Notes under the pieces: generated by a model
What the model was told of the DNA's origin: nothing
What the model saw: the letters and a program-made list of their open reading frames with translations, nothing else
Databases searched by the model: none
Made by a program: the position numbers and the translations under genes
Assembly: GCA_003551985.1 (NCBI GenBank)
Contig: PUOB01000264.1
Location: 1 to 12,068, forward strand
Source: Desulfobacteraceae bacterium
Lineage (GTDB): Bacteria > Desulfobacterota > Desulfobacteria > Desulfobacterales > Desulfosalsimonadaceae
Length of the DNA: 12,068 nt
Reading direction: 5' to 3'
In this document: piece by piece, positions 1-6,725 of the stretch
Position numbering within the stretch: position 1 is the first letter of the stretch
Layout: each line of letters opens with the position of its first letter

Positions 1-1299
1 CCCGAAGACCGGCGCCGGTACCAGGAGGTCCTTGAGCGGCAGGGGAGCGTGGTGGATTACGAGTTGGACTGGAAAAAAAAGGACGGGAGCCTCATCCAGG
101 TCCTGGTGACCAGCAGTGTGCGTTATGATCCGGAAGGCAAGGTGGAGGGGTATCAGGGTATCGTTGTCGATCAGTCCGAGAGAAAGCGTATCGAAAACAA
201 GATGAAGGAGGCGCTTGATTTTCTGGACAAGACCATTCAGTGTTCGCCCAACGCCATCATGGCCGCCGACCTCAAGGGCAACGTGCTCATCTGGAACAAG
301 GGCGCCGAGGAGACCTTGGGCTATAAAGCCGAAGACGTGATTGGAAAAATGAAAATCTCCGAGATATACCCGGAGGGGCTGGCCCGGCAGGTCATGAAAA
401 TGATGCGAAGCAGCGATTATGGCGGCAAGGGCGTATTGAACGCCTATCCGCTGTTGTTTAAAAAGCAAAATGGCGGGGATGTGGAGGGGAGCCTGTCGGC
501 CGTTATCCTGTATGATGAAAATGGAAATGAAATCGCCTCGGTGGGCATTCTGGTCGATATCGGCGATCGGTTGAAGATGGAGCGGACCCTCAGCGAGACC
601 CGGCAGCAGCTGCTCCATTCGGAAAAATTGGCCGCCATGGGCCGGCTGACCTCCCAAATCGCCCATGAGCTGAACAATCCGCTGTTCGGGATCATGAATA
701 CCCTGGAGCTTATGAAAACGGAAATCCCGCCCACCAACAAAAGGCGGAAGCTCCTTGATATGTCGATATCGGAAATCGAGCGCCTGGCGGAGATGCTCAA
801 AAAAATGCTCACTTTTTCCAAGCCCGACCAGGAAGACAAGATCGAGGTCAATATCAACACGGCCCTGGAAGATATTCTGCTGTTTTATGAAAAACGGTTC
901 CGGGAAAACAGCGTCAAGATCAAAACCGACTTCACACCGGAACCGGGGACCGTGCTGGCATCCAGGGATCAGTTGCGCCAGGTATTTATCAATATCATTT
1001 CCAACGCCATGGACGCCATGCCCGATGGCGGCTTCCTGAGCCTCTCCACCGCCATCCGGAACAAAGATACCATGATCATCACCATCACCGATACCGGCAT
1101 CGGCATTAAGGAAGAGAATATCGAAAAAATATTCGATTCCTTTTTCACCACGAAAAACGATATCGTTAAAGGGGTGGGGCTGGGATTGTCGGTCTGCTAT
1201 GGGTTTATCACCGACATGGGCGGCGATATACAAGTCCGGAGCAAACCGGATGAGGGAACGACCTTTTTTATTTCGCTACCCCTTTATCAGGCGCCGTAG
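1..1299 (+). CDS. PAS-domain sensor histidine kinase, NtrB-like (5'-truncated)
   Basis: This is the C-terminal part of a two-component sensor kinase. The frame is open from base 1 with no credible start, so the gene begins upstream of the window. Counting codons from base 1 (432 sense codons): 1-65 is the end of a PAS/PAC domain (DGS.., GYQGIVVDQSERKRIE), about 75-195 is a second PAS domain (ILVDIGDRLKMER end), about 200-215 is a short helical linker, and 213-280 is HisKA dimerisation with the H-box IAHELNNPL (H222 is the predicted phospho-acceptor). Codons 320-430 are the HATPase domain with the N-box (N335, NAMDAMPDGG), G1 (D364-TGIG), F-box (FDSFFTTK) and G2 (GVGLGLS from 391). All catalytic motifs are intact. 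No transmembrane segment is visible in this part. No response regulator follows directly; the next gene is another kinase about 480 bases away. The input signal is unknown. Confidence 0.93.
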   Translation, partial: PEDRRRYQEVLERQGSVVDYELDWKKKDGSLIQVLVTSSVRYDPEGKVEGYQGIVVDQSERKRIENKMKEALDFLDKTIQCSPNAIMAADLKGNVLIWNKGAEETLGYKAEDVIGKMKISEIYPEGLARQVMKMMRSSDYGGKGVLNAYPLLFKKQNGGDVEGSLSAVILYDENGNEIASVGILVDIGDRLKMERTLSETRQQLLHSEKLAAMGRLTSQIAHELNNPLFGIMNTLELMKTEIPPTNKRRKLLDMSISEIERLAEMLKKMLTFSKPDQEDKIEVNINTALEDILLFYEKRFRENSVKIKTDFTPEPGTVLASRDQLRQVFINIISNAMDAMPDGGFLSLSTAIRNKDTMIITITDTGIGIKEENIEKIFDSFFTTKNDIVKGVGLGLSVCYGFITDMGGDIQVRSKPDEGTTFFISLPLYQAP

Positions 1300-1307
1300 C
1301 CGGCGCC
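1290..1307 (+). terminator. Hairpin over the stop codon of the first kinase, possible terminator
   Basis: GGCGCCG (1290-1296) and CGGCGCC (1301-1307) form a 7-bp GC-only stem with loop TAGC that contains the stop codon. No T-run follows, so a classical intrinsic terminator is not shown. It may act as a 3'-end stabiliser or a weak terminator. Confidence 0.35.
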
Positions 1308-1310
1308 AGT

Positions 1311-1484
1311 CTTGACGACTTCGTAAAAAGTCCAATATCTGCGTTACGCGCGATTTCCGGCGACATTCACGTACACTAAGTACGCTCAATTCTTCGGAAA
1401 TCGCGCAAGCCTTGATCTTGGCTTTCTTGTCACGCCTTGGCGTGATTACAAAGTCGTCTGGGTGCGACTTTTTACGAGGCTGTC
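1311..1484 (-). repeat. Dispersed MITE/REP-like element, copy 1 (reverse orientation)
   Basis: The reverse complement of this stretch matches 6849-7022 and 11927-12068 nearly base for base. It is bounded by inverted ends: TCGTAAAAAGTC at 1321-1332 and its complement GACTTTTTACGA at 1466-1477. Inside is a 12-bp inverted repeat, GCGCGATTTCCG (1348-1359) with CGGAAATCGCGC (1395-1406), and a small palindrome CACGCC..GGCGTG around 1431-1444. It encodes no protein. The size, terminal inverted repeats and lack of coding capacity fit a non-autonomous miniature element or a complex REP/BIME-type repeat. The transposase that would mobilise it is not in this window. Confidence 0.85.
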
Positions 1485-1490
1485 AGTCTT

Positions 1491-1645
1491 GACGGCTTCG
1501 TAAAAAGTCTCGAACCCAGGCTTGTCAAACTTTTCAGAACCGTAGGGGCGAATAATCATTCGCCCGCCCTAAGGGCGAATGATTATTCGCCCCTACAAAG
1601 AACCCGTCGTAAATCGGGAGACAAAAGCGACTTTTTACGAGACTA
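1491..1645. repeat. Second element with the same terminal inverted repeats but a different core
   Basis: TCGTAAAAAGTC at 1498-1509 and GACTTTTTACGA at 1629-1640 are the same inverted ends as the dispersed element, but the DNA between them is unrelated to the other copies and contains the palindrome at 1542-1596. Its left flank (CTTGACGGCTTCG) matches the left flank of copy 1 (CTTGACGACTTCG). A further solo end, GACTTTTTACAA, lies at 1657-1668. This may be a nested insertion, or a decayed relative of the family. Confidence 0.6.
1542..1596. repeat. Long perfect palindrome (24-bp arms, 7-base loop), REP-like
   Basis: The arm starting GTAGGGGCGAATAATCATTC (1542 on) is repeated as an exact reverse complement ending at 1596, with loop GCCCTAA. 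A stem of 24 paired bases would form a very stable hairpin in RNA or cruciform in DNA. There is no T-run on either strand, so it is not an obvious terminator. It resembles the short palindromic repeats dispersed in many bacterial genomes. Only one copy is present here. Confidence 0.85.
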
Positions 1646-1713
1646 ACAGTCTTGGCGACTTTTTACAAAGCCGGATGACATCAGGGTATGCAAATACCGA
1701 AGAACAAAATGAA

Positions 1714-1742
1714 TTGACACACAAGGCGGAATTTCATATTTT
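1714..1742 (+). promoter_or_regulatory. Sigma-70-type promoter for the kinase/regulator operon
   Basis: TTGACA (1714-1719), a perfect -35 box, is followed after 17 bases by TATTTT (1737-1742), which matches 4 of 6 positions of TATAAT. Transcription would start near 1749, about 30 bases before the ATG at 1780. The local DNA is AT-rich compared with its surroundings. The promoter supports starting the kinase at 1780 rather than in the repeat further upstream. Confidence 0.55.
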
Positions 1743-1779
1743 TTATGTAAAATTAGCGTTTTCACTCTCAGAGGTGTCC

Positions 1780-3372
1780 ATGGAGCCCGGCAACGGAATT
1801 GATCATTGTTTGCTGCTCAGGGTAGGCGTGGTGGCCAAGGGCAGCCGATGCCTTTCCATCATTCGGCTGCTGGGGTCGATCAAACCTACCCGGCTGCGCC
1901 TGAAGCTGGTCAGCCTGGCCCCCACCACCCAGTCCACGGCCTGCCTGAAATTTGCCGGAGAAGCCGGCATCCAGATTTGCGAGGACTACCTCGAACTCCT
2001 GGACATGGATACCCTGGACATGATCATGGAGATGACCGGCGAAGCCCGCATCCTGATGGACCTGGTCAGCCGCAAGCGGGCTTCTTTGGGTGTTTTGGAC
2101 CTGCAAACCTCCATGCTGCTGTTCGACATTGCGCAGCAGTATGAAATCGTGGCCAAAAAAGAATCGGAAATCAGCCTGGCCACGTCCTTCGCATCGGCCA
2201 TGCTCGAGGCCTCTCCGGACAGCGTCATGGTTCTCGACCAGGATTTCAGGATCACCAAGTGCAACAATTTGCCGCTCTTCAAGGATGTCAAGGGCAAGGG
2301 CAAGGAACCCGTGATCGGCAAATATTGTTTCGAGGTGCTGCACGGCTCACTGGGTCCCTGCAACAGCAGCGACCGGGCCTGCCCGGTGCAGGACACCTTT
2401 AAAACACGGCGGCCGGAACGGGCGGTCCATGAAATTACCCTTGAAAACGGGGAAACCCGTACTTGTCACGTCACCAGCTACCCCTTGTTCAACCAGTTGG
2501 GCGAAATTGTACAGGTCGTGGAGGTGGTCCGGGATATCAGCGAGGAGCTTCGCACCCGTGTCGAAAGCCGCACAAAAGCGATCCAGGAAGATATGACGCG
2601 GGTGGTCCAGGAGGACCGCCTGGCATCCCTGGGCCGCCTGGTGGCATCGGTGTGCCACGAGATCAACAATCCCCTTTCCAGCATTCTCACCTTCAACAAG
2701 CTGGTTTTGTCCTACATCCGCGACGACACGCTGCCTCCGGAAGGGTTGTCCGGTTTCACGAGCTATCTGGAACTGTCTGTCAAGGAAGCCCTGCGCTGCG
2801 GCGAGATCGTTAAGAACCTGCTCAGCTTTGCCCGGCAGAAGAGTATCGAGCCCAATGAAATCGACCTGGTCGAAATGGTTCAAACGATCCTGATGCTCAC
2901 CTCGCACCAGCTCAACATGGCCGAGGTGGAAACCGAACTGGACCTGCCCGGCCCCCCGTTTACCGCCTGGGGCGACTACGCGCTGATGCAGCAATGCCTG
3001 CTGAACCTGATTTTCAATGCCATGGAATCAATGCCCAAAGGCGGGCGAATGACCATCGCGGGCGGATTCGGGCCGGAAGACAAGCAAGTGTGGCTGACCA
3101 TCGCCGACACCGGCCATGGCATCCCGTCCGACGAGCTGACCCGGATTTTCGACCCCTTCTATTCGACAAAGCAGAACGGCAGGGGGGTCGGCCTGGGCCT
3201 CTCCATGGCGTACGGTATTATCCGGGAACACCATGGCAGCGTCGAGGTTCGCAGCGAACCGGATAAGGGCACGGTTTTCAAAATCATTCTGCCGGTGGAG
3301 CCTGTGAAATCAGAGCATGCTCATTCAGGGCAGGCTTTTTGGGCCATATACGCGCCGGGTGACGCGAAATAG
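1780..3372 (+). CDS. Sensor histidine kinase with N-terminal Rossmann-like domain and Cys-rich PAS
   Basis: This is a predicted cytoplasmic two-component sensor of 530 residues with no membrane segment. Residues about 12-125 look like a nucleotide-binding Rossmann-type domain (start LLLRVGVVAKGSRC, then alternating strands and helices, IMEMTGEA). About 140-260 is a PAS domain ending in EVVRDISEELR and rich in cysteine (C161, C183, C194, C201 followed by Pro, C229). About 265-285 is a helical linker. HisKA carries the H-box VCHEINNPLSS (H293). HATPase has the N-box N413 (NAMESMPKGG), G1 D443 (DTGHGI), F-box FDPFYSTK and G2 from G469 (GVGLGLS). The frame stays open back to 1579, but that start lies inside a palindromic repeat. 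ATG 1780 has GAGGTG at 1771-1776 and a promoter 38-66 bases upstream. It lies 52 bases before the response regulator, its likely partner. The signal could be redox or nucleotide state; that is inference from the domains. Confidence 0.9.
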   Translation: MEPGNGIDHCLLLRVGVVAKGSRCLSIIRLLGSIKPTRLRLKLVSLAPTTQSTACLKFAGEAGIQICEDYLELLDMDTLDMIMEMTGEARILMDLVSRKRASLGVLDLQTSMLLFDIAQQYEIVAKKESEISLATSFASAMLEASPDSVMVLDQDFRITKCNNLPLFKDVKGKGKEPVIGKYCFEVLHGSLGPCNSSDRACPVQDTFKTRRPERAVHEITLENGETRTCHVTSYPLFNQLGEIVQVVEVVRDISEELRTRVESRTKAIQEDMTRVVQEDRLASLGRLVASVCHEINNPLSSILTFNKLVLSYIRDDTLPPEGLSGFTSYLELSVKEALRCGEIVKNLLSFARQKSIEPNEIDLVEMVQTILMLTSHQLNMAEVETELDLPGPPFTAWGDYALMQQCLLNLIFNAMESMPKGGRMTIAGGFGPEDKQVWLTIADTGHGIPSDELTRIFDPFYSTKQNGRGVGLGLSMAYGIIREHHGSVEVRSEPDKGTVFKIILPVEPVKSEHAHSGQAFWAIYAPGDAK

Positions 3373-3413
3373 CGCCTGAAACCCGGCAAAAATAATCATG
3401 ACCGATTCCCGAC

Positions 3414-3418
3414 AGGAG
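3414..3418 (+). promoter_or_regulatory. Ribosome binding site that decides the regulator start
   Basis: AGGAG lies 6 bases before ATG 3425. The alternative in-frame ATG at 3398 has no purine-rich site in front of it, only an A-rich stretch. The receiver domain begins directly after 3425 (MHIMVVDDEE), so the downstream start fits both translation signal and family. Confidence 0.7.
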
Positions 3419-3424
3419 ATTCGC

Positions 3425-4777
3425 ATGGCGAGTCCGATGCACATCATGGTGGTGGATGACGAGGAAACCATTTGCCTGGCGCTGTCCGCCTGGCTGACCA
3501 AGGAGGGCTATGCCGTTGAAACGGCCCGCTCCGGGCAGGCGGCGCTGGACATTATGGCGCAGAAGCACTTTGATCTGTACCTGGTGGATTACAAAATGCC
3601 CGGCATGGACGGGCTGCAGCTGCTGGCCGAAATCAAGATGCGCCACCCCGACGCATCGGTCATCATGATCACGGCCCACGGATCCATCCAGAGCGCCGTG
3701 GAAGCCATGAAGCGGGGTTCCATTGATTACCTGTGCAAACCCTTTGATCCGGAAGAACTTTCCCTGCTGATGGAACGGGTGGCCGCGTCCAAGGCGATAC
3801 AACAGGCCGAGAGTGCCGAAGCCGACCAGTGGGCCGGACCCCGGGAGCCGTCCTGGGAAGGCATTGTCGGCCAATCAGAGGCCCTGCGTACAGTACTCAA
3901 CGAAATCGAGGAAGTGGCGCCGACCAATGCGCCGGTACTCATCACCGGCGAAACCGGTACGGGCAAGGACCTGGTGGCCCTCGCGATCCACATGCGAAGC
4001 GAGGCGTCCCAAGGGCCGTTCGTGGCTATCAACTGCGGCGCCCAATCCGAAACCCTGCTGGAAAGCGAGCTGTTCGGCCATGAACGGGGCGCCTTTACCG
4101 GGGCGGTCAAGGCCCGCCGCGGCCGGCTTGAGATGGCCGGCAACGGCACCCTTTTTCTGGATGAAATCGGCGAGATATCGCCCAAGATGCAGGTCAACCT
4201 GCTGCGGGTGCTGGAAGAGAAAAAGTTCTGCCGCCTGGGCGGCAACAAGCCCATTGATATTGACTTCCGCCTGGTCAGCGCCACCCACCGCGACCTGCGC
4301 CAGCTGCTGCGTGAAGAACAGTTCCGCGAGGACTTCTTTTATCGCATCAACGTGCTGACCATCCACATCCCGCCCCTGCGCGAGCGATTGGATGACGTAC
4401 CGGTGCTGGCCGATTTCTTTTTGCAAAAGTATGCCCGTGAGACCGGCAAGCCGGTGGAGGGACTGACCCCCCGGGCGATGGAAATCCTCCTGGGGTATAG
4501 CTGGCCCGGAAACGTCCGTGAACTCCGGAATGTCATCGAACGGGTGGTGGTAATCGCACGCGGGCGAATGATCGGTGCCGACGAGCTATCGTTTCTTCAT
4601 GCTTACGGGGACAGCCGGCGGGTCGGCCCCGCCACCCTCAAGGAAGCGGAAATCCATCACCTTCAACACGCGTTGGAGAGCTGTAACTGGAGCATTACAC
4701 AAGCGGCAAAAATGCTCGATATCGACCGGGTCACCCTTTCCCGGAAGATGAAGCGCTTTAACATCAAGCGGCCCTGA
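3425..4777 (+). CDS. Sigma-54-dependent response regulator, NtrC family
   Basis: This is a DNA-binding activator of sigma-54 RNA polymerase (450 aa), phosphorylated by a histidine kinase. The receiver domain is residues 5-120, with acidic pocket D11/D12, phospho-acceptor D55 (LVDYKMPGMDG), T83 and K105 (CKPF). The AAA+ domain spans about 145-390, with Walker A GETGTGKD, the sigma-54 contact loop GAFTGA (intact), Walker B GTLFLDE, and the sensor-region motifs RLVSATHRDL, FREDFFYRINV and SWPGNVREL. The Fis-type helix-turn-helix is at about 405-448 (LKEAEI..., ITQAAKMLDIDRVTLSRKMK). Length and all motifs are normal for the family. It sits 52 bases after the kinase and 5 bases before the metalloprotease, so the three are probably one transcript. 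A good sigma-54 promoter lies in front of the nearby minus-strand gene at 6328-6343, an obvious candidate target. Confidence 0.96.
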   Translation: MASPMHIMVVDDEETICLALSAWLTKEGYAVETARSGQAALDIMAQKHFDLYLVDYKMPGMDGLQLLAEIKMRHPDASVIMITAHGSIQSAVEAMKRGSIDYLCKPFDPEELSLLMERVAASKAIQQAESAEADQWAGPREPSWEGIVGQSEALRTVLNEIEEVAPTNAPVLITGETGTGKDLVALAIHMRSEASQGPFVAINCGAQSETLLESELFGHERGAFTGAVKARRGRLEMAGNGTLFLDEIGEISPKMQVNLLRVLEEKKFCRLGGNKPIDIDFRLVSATHRDLRQLLREEQFREDFFYRINVLTIHIPPLRERLDDVPVLADFFLQKYARETGKPVEGLTPRAMEILLGYSWPGNVRELRNVIERVVVIARGRMIGADELSFLHAYGDSRRVGPATLKEAEIHHLQHALESCNWSITQAAKMLDIDRVTLSRKMKRFNIKRP

Positions 4778-4782
4778 TTCGC

Positions 4783-5361
4783 ATGACCGCCGATACTTCC
4801 GCCGATACTTCTGCCGATACCCCCGATGAAGCCCTGCTGGACCTGGTTCCGTACGGCGCAATAGAGCCGCTGGCGCTTTCGGTCGTGGCCGCCAACATCC
4901 AGGCCGTAGCCGGTCTTCCGACCCGCATCCAGCCCGCACGGCCCCACCCGGAAGATGCGTTTATTCCCACCCGGTACCAGTTCGATGCCGTTAAAGTCGT
5001 AAACGCCTTAGGGGGTGAAAAAGACGGCGCGCGCTTTCGCATGGGCGTCATCCAGCGCGACCTGTGCATCCCCATCCTGACCTACGTATACGGCGAAGCC
5101 CAGTTGGGCGGCAGTGCCGCGGTGATCTCCTTCCACCGCCTGCAGCACATCGACCCGAAAGTCTCCTATGAAAGGGGCGCCAAAATCGCCATCCACGAAG
5201 CCGGGCACCTCCTCGGACTGGGGCACTGCCGGGAACCCGGCTGCCTGATGCGATTCAGCAAGCAGCTCGAACAGCTCGACTCACTCCCCATTCGATTCTG
5301 CCCGGCTTGCGAATATGAAATCGCCCGCCTGCTCAGGAAGGCGGCAAGCAACCGGCTTTAA
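4783..5361 (+). CDS. amzA: Archaemetzincin-family zinc metalloprotease
   Basis: This predicted cytoplasmic zinc peptidase has 192 aa and no signal peptide. The signature is complete: HEAGHLLGLGH (zinc ligands H138, H142, H148, catalytic E139) followed by C149, then C154-L-M156 (the Met turn), and a C173-P-A-C176 pair. This gives the archaemetzincin pattern HExxHxxGxxHC-x4-C-x-M-x16-C-x2-C, where the four cysteines are known to bind a second, structural zinc. The N-terminal core LDLVPYGAIEP matches the family start. Ahead of it is a 17-residue extension with the tandem ADTS-ADTS-ADTP, encoded by a 12-base repeat. ATG 4783 is 5 bases after the regulator stop and has only a weak Shine-Dalgarno, suggesting translational coupling. 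Its physiological substrate is unknown. The stop is 2 bases from the stop of the converging GcvH-like gene. Confidence 0.93.
   Translation: MTADTSADTSADTPDEALLDLVPYGAIEPLALSVVAANIQAVAGLPTRIQPARPHPEDAFIPTRYQFDAVKVVNALGGEKDGARFRMGVIQRDLCIPILTYVYGEAQLGGSAAVISFHRLQHIDPKVSYERGAKIAIHEAGHLLGLGHCREPGCLMRFSKQLEQLDSLPIRFCPACEYEIARLLRKAASNRL
4789..4824 (+). repeat. 12-base tandem repeat, three units, in the metalloprotease N-terminus
   Basis: The units are GCCGATACTTCC, GCCGATACTTCT and GCCGATACCCCC, encoding ADTS, ADTS and ADTP. The repeats lie before the conserved fold and keep the frame, so copy number could vary without disrupting the enzyme. Confidence 0.75.
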
Positions 5362-5363
5362 CA

Positions 5364-6272
5364 TTACAGTAAGAATTCTCTTACCAGCCGATCCCAGTCG
5401 GCGTTGGGCACGGTGCCGTAAATGTCGCCGACGGCTTCACCACCGCTGGCGGCCAGGCGATAGCCGGCGGTTTCGTCCAGCACGCTGGTCAGCCGCTGCG
5501 ACTCATCATCCATCCAGGCCATGCTTTCGGTTCCGAAGAGCAGGTTTTTCAGGCTGCGCCGCAGATTGGTGGGTTCAATGACCATGAACCAGCCTTCACC
5601 GTAGGGCGAATGGTTCGCCGTATCGGGCTGTCCGGTTAATTTGGCGTTGACCGCCACGACCTTGCCATCCACGGGGCTCAGGGGCTGAGCCGTATGGCGG
5701 CCGCGTCCGATCTTGGCCTGGGGGCGGTTCCGGGTGACCACTTCGCCCAGCCGGAGCAGTTCGATTCTGTCCTGGGGGCCCAGCATCCGAAGGGCGAAAT
5801 CGTCCATGCCCACCCGCACCAGGCCGCCGTACTCAACCCGCGCCCAGGTGTGGCCGGGATGATAGTAGTAGTCCCGGGCAACGTTGAAGCCGGAGGCGCT
5901 GTCGAACTGCGGCTCCCCGAGCGGCGTCATCATGTCGGTGTCTTCAAGCATCTGGTCGTAGGGGCATCGCACGCAGTCATAACCATGTCCGCACAGCTTG
6001 TATGCCACCCTTCCGGTGAGCATGTGGCGACATTTTCGCTGATTAATCAGCATTTGCATGCGTACCGGCCGGGGATCGCCCGGCGGCTGACCTGCACTGC
6101 GGGCGCGCCTTTTAAAATCGTCCTGGACCTTACGGTCGAAATCGCAGCCGAGGCAGTCAAACGCGTTCATGCAGGCAATGGGCTTTGCCACACCGGCGCT
6201 GCTCCAGACGCATTGATTATTGGTCATGCCATAGATAAAAGGCTGCCTGGTTTTGGTTTTCTGGGTATTCAT
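5364..6272 (-). CDS. Cys-rich GcvH-fold protein without the lipoyl lysine
   Basis: The protein has 302 aa. Residues about 134-270 match the glycine-cleavage H-protein fold: HPGHTWARVEYGGLVRVG, LGPQDRIELLRLGEVV, LSPVDGKVVAVN, GEGWFMVIEPTN. When SPVDG (199-203) is lined up with true H proteins, the lipoyl-lysine position holds R192. The nearest lysine, K187, is five residues off. It is therefore unlikely to shuttle aminomethyl groups. The N-terminal 110 residues hold two copies of C-x12-C-x5-C-x2-C: C21, C34, C40, C43 and C81, C94, C100, C103. Each ends in [FY]-D-C-x2-C-x-[FY]-D, a probable metal or Fe-S site. There is no signal peptide. The start at 6272 has AGGAGG 5 bases upstream. Transcription probably depends on the sigma-54 promoter at 6328-6343, and hence on an NtrC-type activator such as the one encoded at 3425. 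No gcvT or gcvP is nearby. The function is unknown; the fold assignment is confident and the role is not. Confidence 0.88.
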   Translation of the reverse strand: MNTQKTKTRQPFIYGMTNNQCVWSSAGVAKPIACMNAFDCLGCDFDRKVQDDFKRRARSAGQPPGDPRPVRMQMLINQRKCRHMLTGRVAYKLCGHGYDCVRCPYDQMLEDTDMMTPLGEPQFDSASGFNVARDYYYHPGHTWARVEYGGLVRVGMDDFALRMLGPQDRIELLRLGEVVTRNRPQAKIGRGRHTAQPLSPVDGKVVAVNAKLTGQPDTANHSPYGEGWFMVIEPTNLRRSLKNLLFGTESMAWMDDESQRLTSVLDETAGYRLAASGGEAVGDIYGTVPNADWDRLVREFLL

Positions 6273-6327
6273 ACGTGCCTCCTATGTTTAGGGGTTTATA
6301 CGCGTTGATCGTTTTGACAATATGAGT

Positions 6328-6343
6328 AGCACGATCCGTGCCA
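6328..6343 (-). promoter_or_regulatory. Sigma-54 (-24/-12) promoter of the GcvH-like gene
   Basis: Read on the minus strand, TGGCACGGATCGTGCT has the -24 GG and -12 GC elements exactly 10 bases apart, and it differs from the consensus TGGCACG-N4-TTGC(A/T) only in GTGC for TTGC. The start would fall near 6317, leaving a leader of about 45 bases before ATG 6272, with AGGAGG at 6283-6278. The core also contains the inverted repeat GCACG-ATC-CGTGC. No competing sigma-70 promoter is evident between it and the gene. Confidence 0.75.
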
Positions 6344-6648
6344 AAAACACGATCAGTGAACCCGGCGGAAGAAACAATTCCGGAAAACACCCGACAACGC
6401 CAGGCTCAGCGCCTGCGGACCGGTATGATAGTGGATGGCGCCATTTCGTTTGGCTTCTGCGCTTGATCGCACCGGCCCCCCTTTGCGCTGCAACTTGTTA
6501 CGCGCGGAATCTCGTCAACGAATAACAGATTGATTTATAATGTTAATATACTTATGATGCATTTTGCAGCCCCTGTGTGGCAATCTGCATCAATCCCCGG
6601 CTTGCAGGGGCGGCGAACCACTGGTCATTTGAACCGGAAAGAATACGG
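6344..6648. other. Intergenic region between the sigma-54 promoter and the tRNA
   Basis: No convincing gene is present. The 67-codon open frame at 6322-6525 overlaps the sigma-54 promoter, lacks a ribosome site and has no recognisable family. The region should contain the enhancer site for the sigma-54 activator. CAGGC-TCAGC-GCCTG (6401-6415), about 60-70 bases upstream of the -24 element, is the best inverted repeat seen. A possible plus-strand promoter is TCGTCA (6512-6517), 18 bases, TATAAT (6536-6541). GCCCCTG (6569-6575) and CAGGGGC (6605-6611) could pair as a 7-bp stem with a long loop. No 4.5S RNA signature was found. Confidence 0.4.
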
Positions 6649-6677
6649 TTGACAACATCCGGCAAATTTTTTATTTA
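6649..6677 (+). promoter_or_regulatory. Probable promoter of the tRNA-Ser gene
   Basis: TTGACA (6649-6654) is a perfect -35 box, with a 17-base spacer and TATTTA (6672-6677) as a weak -10. Transcription would begin about 40 bases before the mature tRNA 5' end. Confidence 0.45.
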
Positions 6678-6725
6678 AGAGACTTTACGCAGATCCATGA
6701 ACAAGGCATTATTGAAAGGGCTTGC

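Noticed and set aside
1311..1670. CRISPR array
   Set aside because: The repeated units are inverted element ends and palindromes at irregular spacing with no regular direct repeats, spacers or cas genes.
3398..3424. Upstream ATG for the response regulator
   Set aside because: No Shine-Dalgarno precedes it, whereas AGGAG sits 6 bases before ATG 3425, and the receiver fold starts after 3425.
5364..6272. Genuine glycine cleavage H protein
   Set aside because: The lipoyl-lysine position is Arg, the N-terminus is a Cys-rich module absent from GcvH, and no gcvT or gcvP is adjacent.
6322..6525. 67-codon plus-strand open frame
   Set aside because: It overlaps the sigma-54 promoter, has no ribosome site, no recognisable domain and a composition typical of non-coding GC-rich DNA.
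6530..6720. Possible 4.5S/SRP RNA gene near dnaX
   Set aside because: The conserved SRP domain IV signature (GGAAGGAAGCAGC-like) is absent; GAACCGGAAAGAATACGG is only a superficial match.
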